Origin: Flammeovirga sp. SJP92
GTDB taxonomy: Bacteria; Bacteroidota; Bacteroidia; Cytophagales; Flammeovirgaceae
Assembly: GCF_001583495.1 (NCBI RefSeq)
Contig: NZ_LQAQ01000031.1
Span: 18,277 to 82,276, forward strand
Reading direction: 5' to 3'
Length of the DNA: 64,000 nt
Position 1 is the first letter of the stretch, and each line of letters starts with the position of its first letter. The notes under the pieces were generated by a model. It was not told the origin of the DNA and searched no databases. It saw only the letters and a program-made list of their open reading frames with translations. The position numbers and the translations under genes are program-made. This document shows positions 35,411 to 44,712 of this stretch, in pieces.

Positions 35411-36715
35411 TTACTGAACCGGTAAATGTTTTTTGATGGAAAAATGAAATTTGCTTCCCTCATTGACTTTTGATTCTACCCAAATTTGCCCGCCGTGAAT
35501 CTCAATTATTTTCTTGCAGAAGGAAAGACCAACGCCAATTCCATCATATTCAGAATCCAGATGAAGACGAGTGAACATGCTGAAAATTTTGTGTTGATTA
35601 TCTTCCTTAATACCTATGCCGTTATCAACAACAACAAATTCCCAATTGTTGGGGTTTTCTTTAAAGTGAATTGTGATGAATGGTAGAGCATCCTGCTTTT
35701 GATATTTGATAGCATTTGAGATAAGGTGCTTAAATAACTTTTTGATAAGTTGAGGTTCTGCGTAAATACTTGGCAGGTACTCATAATTGAAGACAACATT
35801 CTTTTCCGCAATGACCTCTTTCAGCTCAATTTTAATATCAGATAAGGTAGTATTCAAGTCGGTTACTTTAAAGTCAAATGCCTTACTTAATTTGGAGAAG
35901 GATAAGAGACTTAGAATCATCTGATCCATTCGTTCAATTTCCTCATGTATGTAGTTGAAATAAATGTCTAGTTTTTTGCTCGAGTCTTTGATTTCCTTTT
36001 TGACAAACTCTAAAAAGCTACTGGCAGTACGTAAAGGTTCACTCAAATTATGAGAACAGATATAGGTAAAGTGTTCTAACTCATAGTTCTTATCTACTAG
36101 CTGTTCTTGCTTTCTTTGAAGCTTCTTGATGTAGCTTTTATTTTCATTGATAAAAAAGAAAAATAACAGAAACACAATACCAAATATGAGAATGTCAGTA
36201 AGGAATTGATTGGCTTTCGGGCCGTCTTCAGGAAGTGTGATAAGTGGATCAAAATTACAAAAGTGCCATTCCAAATAGATAAAAAGGAGGATACCAAATA
36301 ATGAGAATATAATTTTCTTAATTCCAATTTCATCCTCAAACATCACAAAAGGCAACCCGAGATAGGGGAGTAAAACATATTGAAAATGGAATGATTTGCC
36401 TAATGTAACACTCATTGAAGTGATGATGAGTAATGCTAAACAGCAAAAAGCAATTTGAGCGATTCTGTAATACCTGAAATAATTTAAAGTGGGAATGATA
36501 GATAAAACAGGACCAATAAAACAAAGAAAAACTTTGGCTTCAAGTGGAACATTATACGTAAGTGTAAATATAAAAAGGATGCTGGCGGCTCCAATACACA
36601 TCAGAGATAGATTATTTGCGAGATGTACCTTTTTGACTGTCATAGCATCCAATCCCTCATGCACTCCAATGTTTTGAAGCGTAAATAGCATTTTTTTGAT
36701 TCTAGAGTTTTTCAA
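35411..36715 (-). CDS. Membrane histidine kinase, array copy 3 (type A)
   Basis: A 434-residue kinase, closest to copy 1: both have HNLSEPLRT, SSFLxFxKKE, FNYIHxE and MDQMILSLLxFSKLS. The N-terminus reads TLQNIGVHEGLDAMTVKKVH, membrane segments cover about 30-190, and KLQRKQEQLVDKNYELEHF forms the linker helix. ATP-binding motifs are HLISNAIKYQ, VVDNGIGIKEDN and GIGVGLSFCKKIIEIHGG. It lacks the LHYKP tail of copies 1 and 2 and stops at HLPVQ. A 174-base gap with a -7-like box and a partial shared element precedes it, so it may be transcribed separately. Confidence 0.88.
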   Translation of the reverse strand: MKNSRIKKMLFTLQNIGVHEGLDAMTVKKVHLANNLSLMCIGAASILFIFTLTYNVPLEAKVFLCFIGPVLSIIPTLNYFRYYRIAQIAFCCLALLIITSMSVTLGKSFHFQYVLLPYLGLPFVMFEDEIGIKKIIFSLFGILLFIYLEWHFCNFDPLITLPEDGPKANQFLTDILIFGIVFLLFFFFINENKSYIKKLQRKQEQLVDKNYELEHFTYICSHNLSEPLRTASSFLEFVKKEIKDSSKKLDIYFNYIHEEIERMDQMILSLLSFSKLSKAFDFKVTDLNTTLSDIKIELKEVIAEKNVVFNYEYLPSIYAEPQLIKKLFKHLISNAIKYQKQDALPFITIHFKENPNNWEFVVVDNGIGIKEDNQHKIFSMFTRLHLDSEYDGIGVGLSFCKKIIEIHGGQIWVESKVNEGSKFHFSIKKHLPVQ

Positions 36716-36762
36716 AGACTGAGGAATTAATTCACAAAATTAGGTAGTCCTATTGGTTAGAA

Positions 36763-36770
36763 GAAATATA
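36763..36770 (-). promoter_or_regulatory. Possible -7 box for kinase copy 3
   Basis: TATATTTC on the minus strand, within TAGTATATTTCT, 48 bases before the start. It is identical in sequence and position to the box before copy 2. Confidence 0.4.
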
Positions 36771-36830
36771 CTAGGTCAAATGCAGAATACGAAATATTGA
36801 AATGATTAACCAATTGCGTTTATATATAAA

Positions 36831-36847
36831 GTTATTATCCTACAATT
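36831..36847 (-). promoter_or_regulatory. Shared upstream element, partial, before kinase copy 3
   Basis: A 17-base core (plus strand GTTATTATCCTACAATT) matches the copy 2 element at 15 of 17 positions, 116 bases before the start. The left half of the 29-base element is not conserved here. Confidence 0.4.
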
Positions 36848-36889
36848 TTACTATAGTTTGCTTATATCAGATTCAAGTCATTTTTTTAA

Positions 36890-38221
36890 CTAAATAAATA
36901 CTTCTGCACTGACATGGTTATCTTTAAGTGCTAGGTCTTTTTTAATTGTAAAATAAAACTTACTTCCTTGCTGATAAATAGATTCTACCCAGATTTTGCC
37001 TTGGTGTATTTCTACTATTTTTTTACAGAATGCTAATCCAATACCATCACCTTGGAAGTCAGATTTTAAATGCAATCTTGTAAATATCTGAAAGATCTTT
37101 TTCTGGTCTCTTACTTTTATACCAATACCATTATCTGCCACGCAAAACTCCCAATATTCAGGTGTACTTTTATATGAAATTTTGATAATAGGTTGGGTAA
37201 ATGGAGACTGATATTTAAGACCATTGATAATCAAATTTTGAAATACCTGTTTAACCTGAGTGGGCAAACCAATGATGTTAGGTAAATTATTAGAGAATTC
37301 TATAATTGCATTTTTCTCTGAGATCAATTGATACAAGTCTATTTTTACTTCTCCTATGATGTTATAGACATTAAAAATATGGAACTCATTTTTGTTTTTC
37401 AATTTTGCAAATTCTAATAAACTAATAATCATTATATTCATTCTTTGATTTGCCGCCTCCACATAAGAAAAATAAGTATTGAGTTTTTTGTTTGTTAAGT
37501 CTGACTCCTCTTTGATGATTCTGATGAAACCATCTATGGTTCTAAGAGGTTCACTTAGGTCATGAGAACAGATATAAGCAAAGTGTTCCAGCTCCTTATT
37601 TTTATCCTCAATTTCATTCTTGTTTTTCTTAAGTTTATCGAGATATTTATTATTAATTGATGTAAAAAAATAAAATAAGCTCAATACTATACCAAAGATT
37701 GTAAGCTCATTGATTAATCTTATATCACATATTATTTCATCTGGTATTTTAAAAACAGGATCATAGTTATTCAAATGCCATTGAAGGTAAATGAAACCAA
37801 TAATCCCGAAGGAAGATAATACCACTTTAACATCGGCGGGTTCTTCATCAAATAAGATAAACGGTAGTCCCAAATAAGTTAAAAGTAAAAATTGTGCGTG
37901 TGATTCAGTTCCGGATACAATACCAATTGTCATCAAGATGAGAAAGGAGTTGAAAAGGTATGCAATTCTTGCTAATGTGAATTTTTGAAGATAGTTCAGT
38001 AATGGAGGTGAAAATAAAAGCAACACAATCCCTCCAATGAATGCTATCATCAAATTACTCAGCTCTAAATAATAAGCGTATAATAACATGATGAATGTCA
38101 CGCTGATACTCGTAAATGAAAATGAATTGGTTAGAAAGATTTTTTTTACAGTATCAACATCTAATCCTTCGTGCATTCCAATCCCCTGTAGTCTAAATAT
38201 GATTCTTTTGATAGTCAACAA
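36890..38221 (-). CDS. Membrane histidine kinase, array copy 4 (type B)
   Basis: A 443-residue kinase and the first of the array in transcription order. It is closest to copy 2: HDLSEPLRTIDGFIRIIKEE, then LNTYFSYVEAANQRMN, then LPTQVKQVFQNLIINGLKYQ. The N-terminus reads LQGIGMHEGLDVDTVKKIFL. Six membrane segments cover about 30-190, with the linker helix LKKNKNEIEDKNKELEHF. ATP-binding motifs are VADNGIGIKVRDQKK and GDGIGLAFCKKIVEIHQG. The C-terminus (LKDNHVSAEVFI) lacks the tail of copies 1 and 2. A promoter-like TTG/TAAATTTG pair lies 76-103 bases upstream and overlaps the shared element. No input signal or partner regulator is evident. Confidence 0.88.
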   Translation of the reverse strand: MLTIKRIIFRLQGIGMHEGLDVDTVKKIFLTNSFSFTSISVTFIMLLYAYYLELSNLMIAFIGGIVLLLFSPPLLNYLQKFTLARIAYLFNSFLILMTIGIVSGTESHAQFLLLTYLGLPFILFDEEPADVKVVLSSFGIIGFIYLQWHLNNYDPVFKIPDEIICDIRLINELTIFGIVLSLFYFFTSINNKYLDKLKKNKNEIEDKNKELEHFAYICSHDLSEPLRTIDGFIRIIKEESDLTNKKLNTYFSYVEAANQRMNIMIISLLEFAKLKNKNEFHIFNVYNIIGEVKIDLYQLISEKNAIIEFSNNLPNIIGLPTQVKQVFQNLIINGLKYQSPFTQPIIKISYKSTPEYWEFCVADNGIGIKVRDQKKIFQIFTRLHLKSDFQGDGIGLAFCKKIVEIHQGKIWVESIYQQGSKFYFTIKKDLALKDNHVSAEVFI

Positions 38222-38296
38222 TTGAGCGAGTTAATTTTTGTATTAGGTTACGTATTCTCAATTTAAGACTATCAGCGAACATAAAGAAGAAATGGG

Positions 38297-38342
38297 CAAA
38301 TTTAACCCTGTATCTACTAAACAATGTTACAATCCTTCAATT
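38297..38342 (-). promoter_or_regulatory. Promoter and shared element upstream of kinase copy 4
   Basis: On the minus strand TTG (38324-38322) and TAAATTTG (38304-38297) are spaced 17 bases, close to the phylum consensus. The TTG lies inside the 29-base element 38314-38342 that is repeated before copy 2 (25/29 identical). Confidence 0.5.
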
Positions 38343-38360
38343 TAGATGGAAACTTGTCAA

Positions 38361-41300
38361 TTATTGACTGTTGATTAAACCTCTTAATTCGTACTCTTTG
38401 ACAATCACATTCGCTTTAGCTTTGAGTACAAGAGTTCTGCTTTCAAGGTTTTTTTCCTGACAGTCAGAGTAATCTTTATAATTCAGAAGGCCGTTGTCAA
38501 AGGCGTCTTTCTTTATTTTTAATTCGCGATCTCTAAATTTAAGTGCCTGTTGGGCTGTTTTCAAAATGACCATTGCATTTTTTAATTCTTCAGATACTAC
38601 AATTATATCTTTTGTAACTTCTTTCTTATTTTCATCCAGCTGAAGCTTTGCCTGTTGGAGTTGAATTTTAGAAATTTCAACATCACGTGATTTCTTTCCC
38701 CACTGCAGTATTGGCCAGCTTAATGTGGCACCTACTAAAACGTTAGTTTGTGGAATCAAAGGAATATTACCAAAATAAAAGCCCTGTGCTGTAAGGGTAA
38801 TATCTGGAATATGCTGGTTTTTATGAAAGGATAATCCCGCTTCCGCCTTTTCTATCATTAAGTTGGATTCCCTCACTCTGTAATTGTCCAGAATAATGGA
38901 AGAATCAGTACTTACAGTACTCAGAAGTTCCAGTACTCCAATGGAATCATAAGTGACTTCAGCTACACTCCATATTGAATCTTGGGGAAAGTCTAAGATG
39001 GTATTCAATTGTAATCTATATTTTGAAGCATCAATTTTCGACTGTTGGAATTTGGATTGATGATCGAGCAAATCAGCTTGTAACCCTATGGCATATACGT
39101 CTAGTAATTCCCCTGCATCAACACCTACCTCTACATCTTTTAATTTTTTCTGAATCAATTCAATTTGCTCTTGATAGGTTGAGACCTTGGCCTCCTCAAT
39201 GGCAATGCCTACATAAAGTTTCGAAACACCAGAGCGGATCTGCTGTTCAGCCTCATAGTATTTATTCTGTACTATTTTATAATCAATTTCCTTTACTTCA
39301 GAACCTGCTTTTATCTTAAAAATCTGAGAAATGGGCTGATAAACACCAACATTTGCAACTCCTAAAAACGTATTGTTTTCAGCCAATGTAAATTCTGCTC
39401 CAAAGGGAATAGGAGGGACTTCACCGATCAATGGCAGTTCATTGACTTTTAAGCTGACATCAGATGTTCTCTCAGTGTGATAATACCAAAAAAGGCCTCC
39501 ATCAAGTATCACAGTTGGAAGGTAATTGGCTGTGACTTTATGGACTTCCTTTTGCTTTTTCTGAATCTCAAGCTGCAATAATTGTAATTGTTGGTTGTTT
39601 TGTTTTGCAATCTCAACACATTGATCTAACTGTATGGTTTCTTGAGCCAGTAGGTCATTGGGTTGGAAAATGAAAAAGAATAGAATCACTGCAGCTCCTT
39701 TTGAAATGTGCTTTTTGAGTTCTTCTGTCATTCCAAACTTCCAATAAAGGACAGGAATTGTCAATAAGGTCATAAACATGGAGAAGACAAGACCTACAGC
39801 AAGAACTGTGGCCAAAGGTGCCCACATTGGAGAACCTGAAATAATCATTGGTGTCACCCCAATTGCGGCCGCCATAGTGGTAAGAAAAATAGGCCTGATT
39901 CTTCTTTTGCCCGCCCCAATTGCGGCTTCTTTGATGGTGTGATTTTCTTTGATGACTAATTCATTGGCGAAATCGACTAAAATAATGGAGTTCCTCACTG
40001 ATACCCCCACTAAAGAAGCCAATCCTACAAATGCTGTGAAACCAAATGGATAGCCTGATAATAGCAGTCCGAAGAAGGCCCCAAATACACTAAGCGGAAT
40101 TGCAGCTAATACAATACTCACCTGATTCAGAGTCTTGAATTGCATCAGAATAACAAGGAATATGATAAATACACAATAAAGAATCACATTGTTCATTTCT
40201 TCAAACGTTTCTCTTTGACTTTCATCTTCACCGCCAATCTCTAATTCATAACCATGTGGCATCTGATAATTGTTCAATTCCTCACGAATGGAATTAAGCA
40301 CTTGTGAAGGCAGTACATCCACCTTAGTTTGTGATTCTACGGTCAATGTATTTACACCGTTTCTATGTTTGATATTAGAAGGCATCCATGCTGGGGAAAT
40401 TTCAGCCACTTCCATCAGTGGAAAACTTGCTCCTGTAATCATACTGGTCACATAAAAGTTTTTCAACCCTTCAATGTTCTTATGTTTTACAGATTTATCT
40501 TGAATAATGATGGGCAAAGCGGTATTTCCTTCCCACAATGTACCCACGGACATTCCTGTATAAGCTACCGTAAGTTGCCTCATGATAGTAGCTTCACTGA
40601 TGCCCAATTGTTGTGCAACGTTTTTAATGGTATTTACTTCAATACTTAATTGATTTTCAAAATGATCATTTCTAACATTAAAAGAATAAGGAGATTTTTC
40701 TAGGATGGTTCTTATATCCTTGGCAATCTTTTGAATAGTTGCATAATCTTTTCCTTTGATTCTTAATTCGATGGGTGCTTCATAAGGAGTTCCTTGTTGC
40801 ATTTTTTTGACATCAATCACAGCCTCTGGGAACTTGTCGGGAAGAATTTCTTCTAATTCAGCTACCCATTCTTCAGTAGCTTCATTAGAAATGGTATTGA
40901 TCAATAATTGGGACAGATTACTTTGTGGGAATTTTGGAGCATAGTTGTAGTAAAATCTTGGGGAGGAAGTACCAACAAAACTAGCATAGCTGACCAATTT
41001 TTCATTGCTGTTGATCTGCTTTTCAATTTCAAGTGTAATGCTATCAGTGACGCTCAATGCGGTACCTTCTTTGGTTCTTATTTCAATCACAAATTGATTC
41101 CTTTCGGCGGCAGGGAATAGCTTTTGTTTTAATAGAAAATACAAACTGCCGCCAACAATAAATGACAGGGTAGAGAAGAGAAATAACGTTTTTGGATACT
41201 TAAATGAAAGGTCAATGGCATGATCAAAGAAGAGCTGTAAGTAATCCAGCATACTTTTCTTTCCACCTTCTTTTTTCTCAAATTTCTTTTTGATAAAAGT

Positions 41301-42764
41301 ATAACATAAATAAGGAGTGAGAAGCATGGCCACCAAATAGGAAGCATTAATGGCAATAGCCACAGTTAAAGGAAGAGAGTGAATAAACTCGCCTACTGCT
41401 CCTGAGAGGGTGATAAGTGGGAAAAATGCTCCAGCAATAGTCAACCCTGCGGTAAAAACAGGAATTTTCAATTCGTCTGCCGAACGCCAAGCGGCTTCAT
41501 AAGGATCAAAATCTTCTTCTAATTTCTCAACATAATTATCAGCAATTACAATGGCATCATCTACCAGCATTCCTAAAACCACAATAAGCGAGGCCAATGA
41601 AACTTGCTGTAATTGTATGCCTAAACCATCAAGAATACCAAACGTAAAGGCTACTGTAACAGGAATGGCCAACGTGGCAATAAGTGCCACTCTGAATGGA
41701 AGTAAAAGCAGGATTACAATAATCACGGAGATTATAGCGATGAAAAACTCACGAATAAAATCATTGATACTTTCTTTTACATTTTCAGGCTGATTGACCA
41801 CATAATCAATTTTTACATCTGAAGGAATCTCAGATTGGTATTCTTCTACCATGTTTTCTACTTCCTCTCCAAAATCAACAATATTGAAACCGTTTTGCAT
41901 TTCCATTGAAATTAGAATGGAGGAGGTACCATTGACTCTGATATATTGGTCATCTTCTTTAAATCCTCTTTCCACTTCGGCAATATCTTTGATCCGAATA
42001 GTTTCTCCTTGAGCGCCTACGGCAATAATTTGATTTTCAATATCTGATTGGTTGGAGAATTGATGTGTGCTGATAAATTGTGTATTGATGCCATTTACTT
42101 CAATACGCCCGGAGGGAACAATCAGATTTTCACCAGCTAAAGAGGCAAGAATTTGAGGAGTGTATATTTTATATTGACTTAGCTTTCTATAATCCACATT
42201 GATGTAATAACATTCTTTTTTGGAGCCCATCTTTTTGATTTTAGAAAGGGAAGTAATACCTCTCAGCCGATCACATAACTCATCTACATACCCTTGGTTT
42301 TCTCTGCTGCTTCTATTTTTACTTTGGAAAGAAACCAAAAGTGCCACGGTATCCCCAAAGTCAGATTGTACAATGGGGCCTATCACGCCGGAAGGGAGTT
42401 CTGTGAGTTTAAGCAAATTAAGGCGGTTTTGAAGCTTTGACCAGAAAATATCAGCTTGCGTAACGTAATCCTGTAATTCTACAACGATGTACAAAACCCC
42501 TTCCCTAGAATTGGAATAAGTTTTTTCTTTATTGACTTCCTCAAAACTGAAAAGTACATCTTCAATTTTTGCTGTCACTTTTTTTTCCACATCAACACTG
42601 CTCGCCCCTGGGAAAAATGCCACAACCAGTCCCTCTCTAATGTTAAATTTTGGATCTTCCCTTCTTGGCATCGTTTCCAAAGAGAAAATACCATACATGA
42701 CAATTAGGAAAGTGATAGTGAGAATAATCTGCTTGTGGTCAAGTGCTTGTTTTACAATAGACAT
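38361..42764 (-). CDS. RND efflux pump fused to a TolC-like outer-membrane channel, 1467 aa
   Basis: Residues 1 to about 1015 are an AcrB/HAE-type RND pump: N-terminal TM helix 10-28, MPRREDPKFNIREGLV near 33-48, and the TM4 motif GMLVDDAIVIADNYVE with the proton-relay aspartates. GYPFGFTAFVGLASLVGVSVRNSI follows near 920 (given here in parts GYPFGFTAFVGL and VGVSVRNSIILVDFANE). A hydrophobic helix at about 1020-1036 ends FQPNDLLAQETIQ, which looks like an internal signal peptide with a signal peptidase site. From about 1040 to 1467 is an outer-membrane efflux protein: LDQCVEIAKQNNQQLQLL, two helical repeats and WPILQWGKKSRDVEISK. The adaptor gene lies 12 bases upstream. Together they make a complete tripartite efflux system. 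Cleavage at the junction would release a periplasm-facing channel; this is inference. Substrates are unknown. Confidence 0.9.
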   Translation of the reverse strand: MSIVKQALDHKQIILTITFLIVMYGIFSLETMPRREDPKFNIREGLVVAFFPGASSVDVEKKVTAKIEDVLFSFEEVNKEKTYSNSREGVLYIVVELQDYVTQADIFWSKLQNRLNLLKLTELPSGVIGPIVQSDFGDTVALLVSFQSKNRSSRENQGYVDELCDRLRGITSLSKIKKMGSKKECYYINVDYRKLSQYKIYTPQILASLAGENLIVPSGRIEVNGINTQFISTHQFSNQSDIENQIIAVGAQGETIRIKDIAEVERGFKEDDQYIRVNGTSSILISMEMQNGFNIVDFGEEVENMVEEYQSEIPSDVKIDYVVNQPENVKESINDFIREFFIAIISVIIVILLLLPFRVALIATLAIPVTVAFTFGILDGLGIQLQQVSLASLIVVLGMLVDDAIVIADNYVEKLEEDFDPYEAAWRSADELKIPVFTAGLTIAGAFFPLITLSGAVGEFIHSLPLTVAIAINASYLVAMLLTPYLCYTFIKKKFEKKEGGKKSMLDYLQLFFDHAIDLSFKYPKTLFLFSTLSFIVGGSLYFLLKQKLFPAAERNQFVIEIRTKEGTALSVTDSITLEIEKQINSNEKLVSYASFVGTSSPRFYYNYAPKFPQSNLSQLLINTISNEATEEWVAELEEILPDKFPEAVIDVKKMQQGTPYEAPIELRIKGKDYATIQKIAKDIRTILEKSPYSFNVRNDHFENQLSIEVNTIKNVAQQLGISEATIMRQLTVAYTGMSVGTLWEGNTALPIIIQDKSVKHKNIEGLKNFYVTSMITGASFPLMEVAEISPAWMPSNIKHRNGVNTLTVESQTKVDVLPSQVLNSIREELNNYQMPHGYELEIGGEDESQRETFEEMNNVILYCVFIIFLVILMQFKTLNQVSIVLAAIPLSVFGAFFGLLLSGYPFGFTAFVGLASLVGVSVRNSIILVDFANELVIKENHTIKEAAIGAGKRRIRPIFLTTMAAAIGVTPMIISGSPMWAPLATVLAVGLVFSMFMTLLTIPVLYWKFGMTEELKKHISKGAAVILFFFIFQPNDLLAQETIQLDQCVEIAKQNNQQLQLLQLEIQKKQKEVHKVTANYLPTVILDGGLFWYYHTERTSDVSLKVNELPLIGEVPPIPFGAEFTLAENNTFLGVANVGVYQPISQIFKIKAGSEVKEIDYKIVQNKYYEAEQQIRSGVSKLYVGIAIEEAKVSTYQEQIELIQKKLKDVEVGVDAGELLDVYAIGLQADLLDHQSKFQQSKIDASKYRLQLNTILDFPQDSIWSVAEVTYDSIGVLELLSTVSTDSSIILDNYRVRESNLMIEKAEAGLSFHKNQHIPDITLTAQGFYFGNIPLIPQTNVLVGATLSWPILQWGKKSRDVEISKIQLQQAKLQLDENKKEVTKDIIVVSEELKNAMVILKTAQQALKFRDRELKIKKDAFDNGLLNYKDYSDCQEKNLESRTLVLKAKANVIVKEYELRGLINSQ

Positions 42765-42776
42765 AATGCTCGGTTT

Positions 42777-43799
42777 TTAAAGTTTTACAGCACTTCCATC
42801 CATTAAATTGATAGGTGGATTAAGAATCAATTCATCATTGGCATATAAACCTTTGTCAATAATGATGTTGTTTCCAGTAATCTTCCCAGGGAAAACTCTT
42901 TGCTTGTGAGCCAGTCCTTTTCTTTTTACAAATACATAATTGAGACCATCGATGTCTTTGGTGACTAACTGTATAGGAATACTTATTTTTTCTTCACTGC
43001 CATTCTCATAAACCTCCACATTACAAAGCATTCCTTCTTTGTATTTATGCTCTTTATTATCAATCAAAATATCCAAACGGAAAGTTCTTGAAAGTAGGGT
43101 TGCGGTCGGGTGAAGGGTGGTGATTTTACCCATAATGGTATCTTGAGTAGCATTGATTATGATTTTGCATTCTTTATTATAATCAATGTTATTGACCTTG
43201 TTTTCTGGAATTCCAACCGTAGCAAAAACAGAGTTATTATTAATGATTCTAATAATTGGTTCTCCTTTTGAAATACCACCACCGTTTTTGACCCAGATTT
43301 TACTGACCGTACCACTCACTGCTGCTCTAAGTGTTGTGTAGTCCAATTTGTTTTGATAGAGTGTATAATTGGATTTTGCTTGTTGCTGTAAGAAGACGAT
43401 TTTATTATAATCTGCTTCCGCCAAACTTCCCGCTTTGTACATTTTTGTTAAACGTTCTAGTTGGTCATTGGCTTCATCTAATTGGGCTTTTGCAATTTTT
43501 ACAGCTTCATTATAATCCACTCTGTCCAGTTGAGCCAGTACTGTTCCTTTCTTGACATTCTGACCTTCCTTTACTTTGATAACCGCTAATTTTCCATCAA
43601 TCAAAAATGAATGCTCATGCTTACCTTCTGATTTTATTTCCCCAAAAAGATCTAAAGAGGGTTGTATTTTCTGAGCCTTTATTTTTTCAACGTTCACTGT
43701 GTATACAGTGGTCGTTTTTTCTTGGAGATCTTTTTTACATTGGAAAAAAACGAAAACGCCAATCATGAGAAAGAAGAAGATTTTGTGGTTCATTGTCAA
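42777..43799 (-). CDS. RND efflux periplasmic adaptor (membrane fusion protein), lipoprotein
   Basis: The adaptor that links the RND pump to the channel encoded by the next gene, 12 bases downstream. At 340 residues it has the usual domain order: lipoyl half at about 60-95 (KLAVIKVKEGQNVKKGTVLAQLD), alpha hairpin at about 95-145 (YNEAVKIAKAQLDEANDQLE, then LYQNKLDY), second lipoyl half at about 150-180 (TTLRAAVSGTVSKIWVKNGG) and beta-barrel/membrane-proximal domains to the end. The N-terminus is a hydrophobic signal ending VFVFFQC, so Cys21 is probably lipidated, although the lipobox is poor. A second ATG two codons in (43793) is an equally good start. It is the first gene of the efflux operon. 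Confidence 0.9.
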   Translation of the reverse strand: MTMNHKIFFFLMIGVFVFFQCKKDLQEKTTTVYTVNVEKIKAQKIQPSLDLFGEIKSEGKHEHSFLIDGKLAVIKVKEGQNVKKGTVLAQLDRVDYNEAVKIAKAQLDEANDQLERLTKMYKAGSLAEADYNKIVFLQQQAKSNYTLYQNKLDYTTLRAAVSGTVSKIWVKNGGGISKGEPIIRIINNNSVFATVGIPENKVNNIDYNKECKIIINATQDTIMGKITTLHPTATLLSRTFRLDILIDNKEHKYKEGMLCNVEVYENGSEEKISIPIQLVTKDIDGLNYVFVKRKGLAHKQRVFPGKITGNNIIIDKGLYANDELILNPPINLMDGSAVKL

Positions 43800-43949
43800 A
43801 AATAGTAGTGTGTTTTTGGGAGTAAATGCGATGTAATAAGAAGTTACAAATTGATGAACTGAATTAATAGTCTTTTGTTTTAAATAAAGGTATAAATAAC
43901 CTAAGTGCCATATTATCTATAAATCGTTATTTTCTTTAGTAAGTGTTCA

Positions 43950-43991
43950 AAATAAAAAAGCCGTTGAATCAAGAAGAAACAACGGCTTTTA
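43950..43991 (-). terminator. Terminator of the chalcone-isomerase-like gene
   Basis: Perfect 11-bp stem aaaagccgttg (43956-43966) / caacggctttt (43980-43990), followed on the minus strand by TTTTTTATTTTG. It lies 17 bases after the stop at 44008. Confidence 0.85.
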
Positions 43992-44007
43992 CTACTGATG
44001 TGGGATC

Positions 44008-44712
44008 TTAAAGATCTTTAGAAAGTAAATCTTCTTTAAGGGATTCATTGAATGTCATGTTCCCAATGAAGATGTTTAAAAGGCTTTTTTGGAATTCCTT
44101 TCCTTGAATTACTCCTTTCTCTTTGTTGTTTTTTGAGAGGTGCAATTCGTTGTTGTAACATGTGAATCTGAAGTGGTCACCGATTTTTACTTCTTCTTGA
44201 AACATGCTGAGGAAAGTTTCGATGTCACCGACAATGTTATCAATCTGACCGTTATTGGCTTTAATAATAGAGTCTTTAAAACTCTTGTCAATAGAGATCA
44301 TTTTGTGTGGAATAATACCATCAAATTTCTTGATGTTATTGACCATGTCACCAAGTTCACCTGACTTCATTAGCTTCATGTTTTCGTCATGAACTCGGTT
44401 CACTTCTTCAATAGTCTTATCCGACTGGAATTGATTGGATGTGATGACCATTTCAATCATTTTTGCATGGTCATCGTAGATAATTTTAATTGGATCATCA
44501 GTTCTTTCATAAACATACAGTCCGCATACAAAAAGCTTAAATAGGCCTGACGAATGCATTCCATGTCCATTTAGTTTTAAGTTTTCATTTTCGACTGTAA
44601 TTACATTTGGGAATTTTACGTTTTTAAAAATTGAGACGTCGTAGGTTTGTTCCTGTGAAAATACGTGTGTTGATGATAAAATTAATAATAGAGTGTAAAT
44701 GAATTTAGCCAT
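44008..44712 (-). CDS. Exported chalcone-isomerase-like protein, 234 aa
   Basis: Has a signal peptide (1-19, ending THVFSQ) and a chalcone-isomerase-like fold as found in many bacterial periplasmic proteins. Family marks are LNGHGMHSSGLFKLFVCGLYVYE (about 48-70; consensus NGxGxRxKxxxKVYVxGLYL), VITSNQFQSDKTIEEVNR in the middle, and LLNIFIGNMTFNESLKEDLL near the end (consensus LxxIWLGxxPVxxxLK). Plant enzymes cyclise chalcones; bacterial relatives in this group lack a proven reaction and may bind fatty acids or other small hydrophobic molecules. It is monocistronic with its own terminator. The flanking gap at 44713-45092 separates it from the next gene. Confidence 0.78.
   Translation of the reverse strand: MAKFIYTLLLILSSTHVFSQEQTYDVSIFKNVKFPNVITVENENLKLNGHGMHSSGLFKLFVCGLYVYERTDDPIKIIYDDHAKMIEMVITSNQFQSDKTIEEVNRVHDENMKLMKSGELGDMVNNIKKFDGIIPHKMISIDKSFKDSIIKANNGQIDNIVGDIETFLSMFQEEVKIGDHFRFTCYNNELHLSKNNKEKGVIQGKEFQKSLLNIFIGNMTFNESLKEDLLSKDL

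Noticed and set aside
38975..39319. 114-codon plus-strand ORF
   Set aside because: Antisense shadow of the TolC-like part of the efflux fusion.
38361..42764. Two separate genes wrongly merged (RND pump and TolC)
   Set aside because: The frame runs through the junction without interruption, and pump-channel fusions are known in the phylum; a sequencing error is possible but not indicated.
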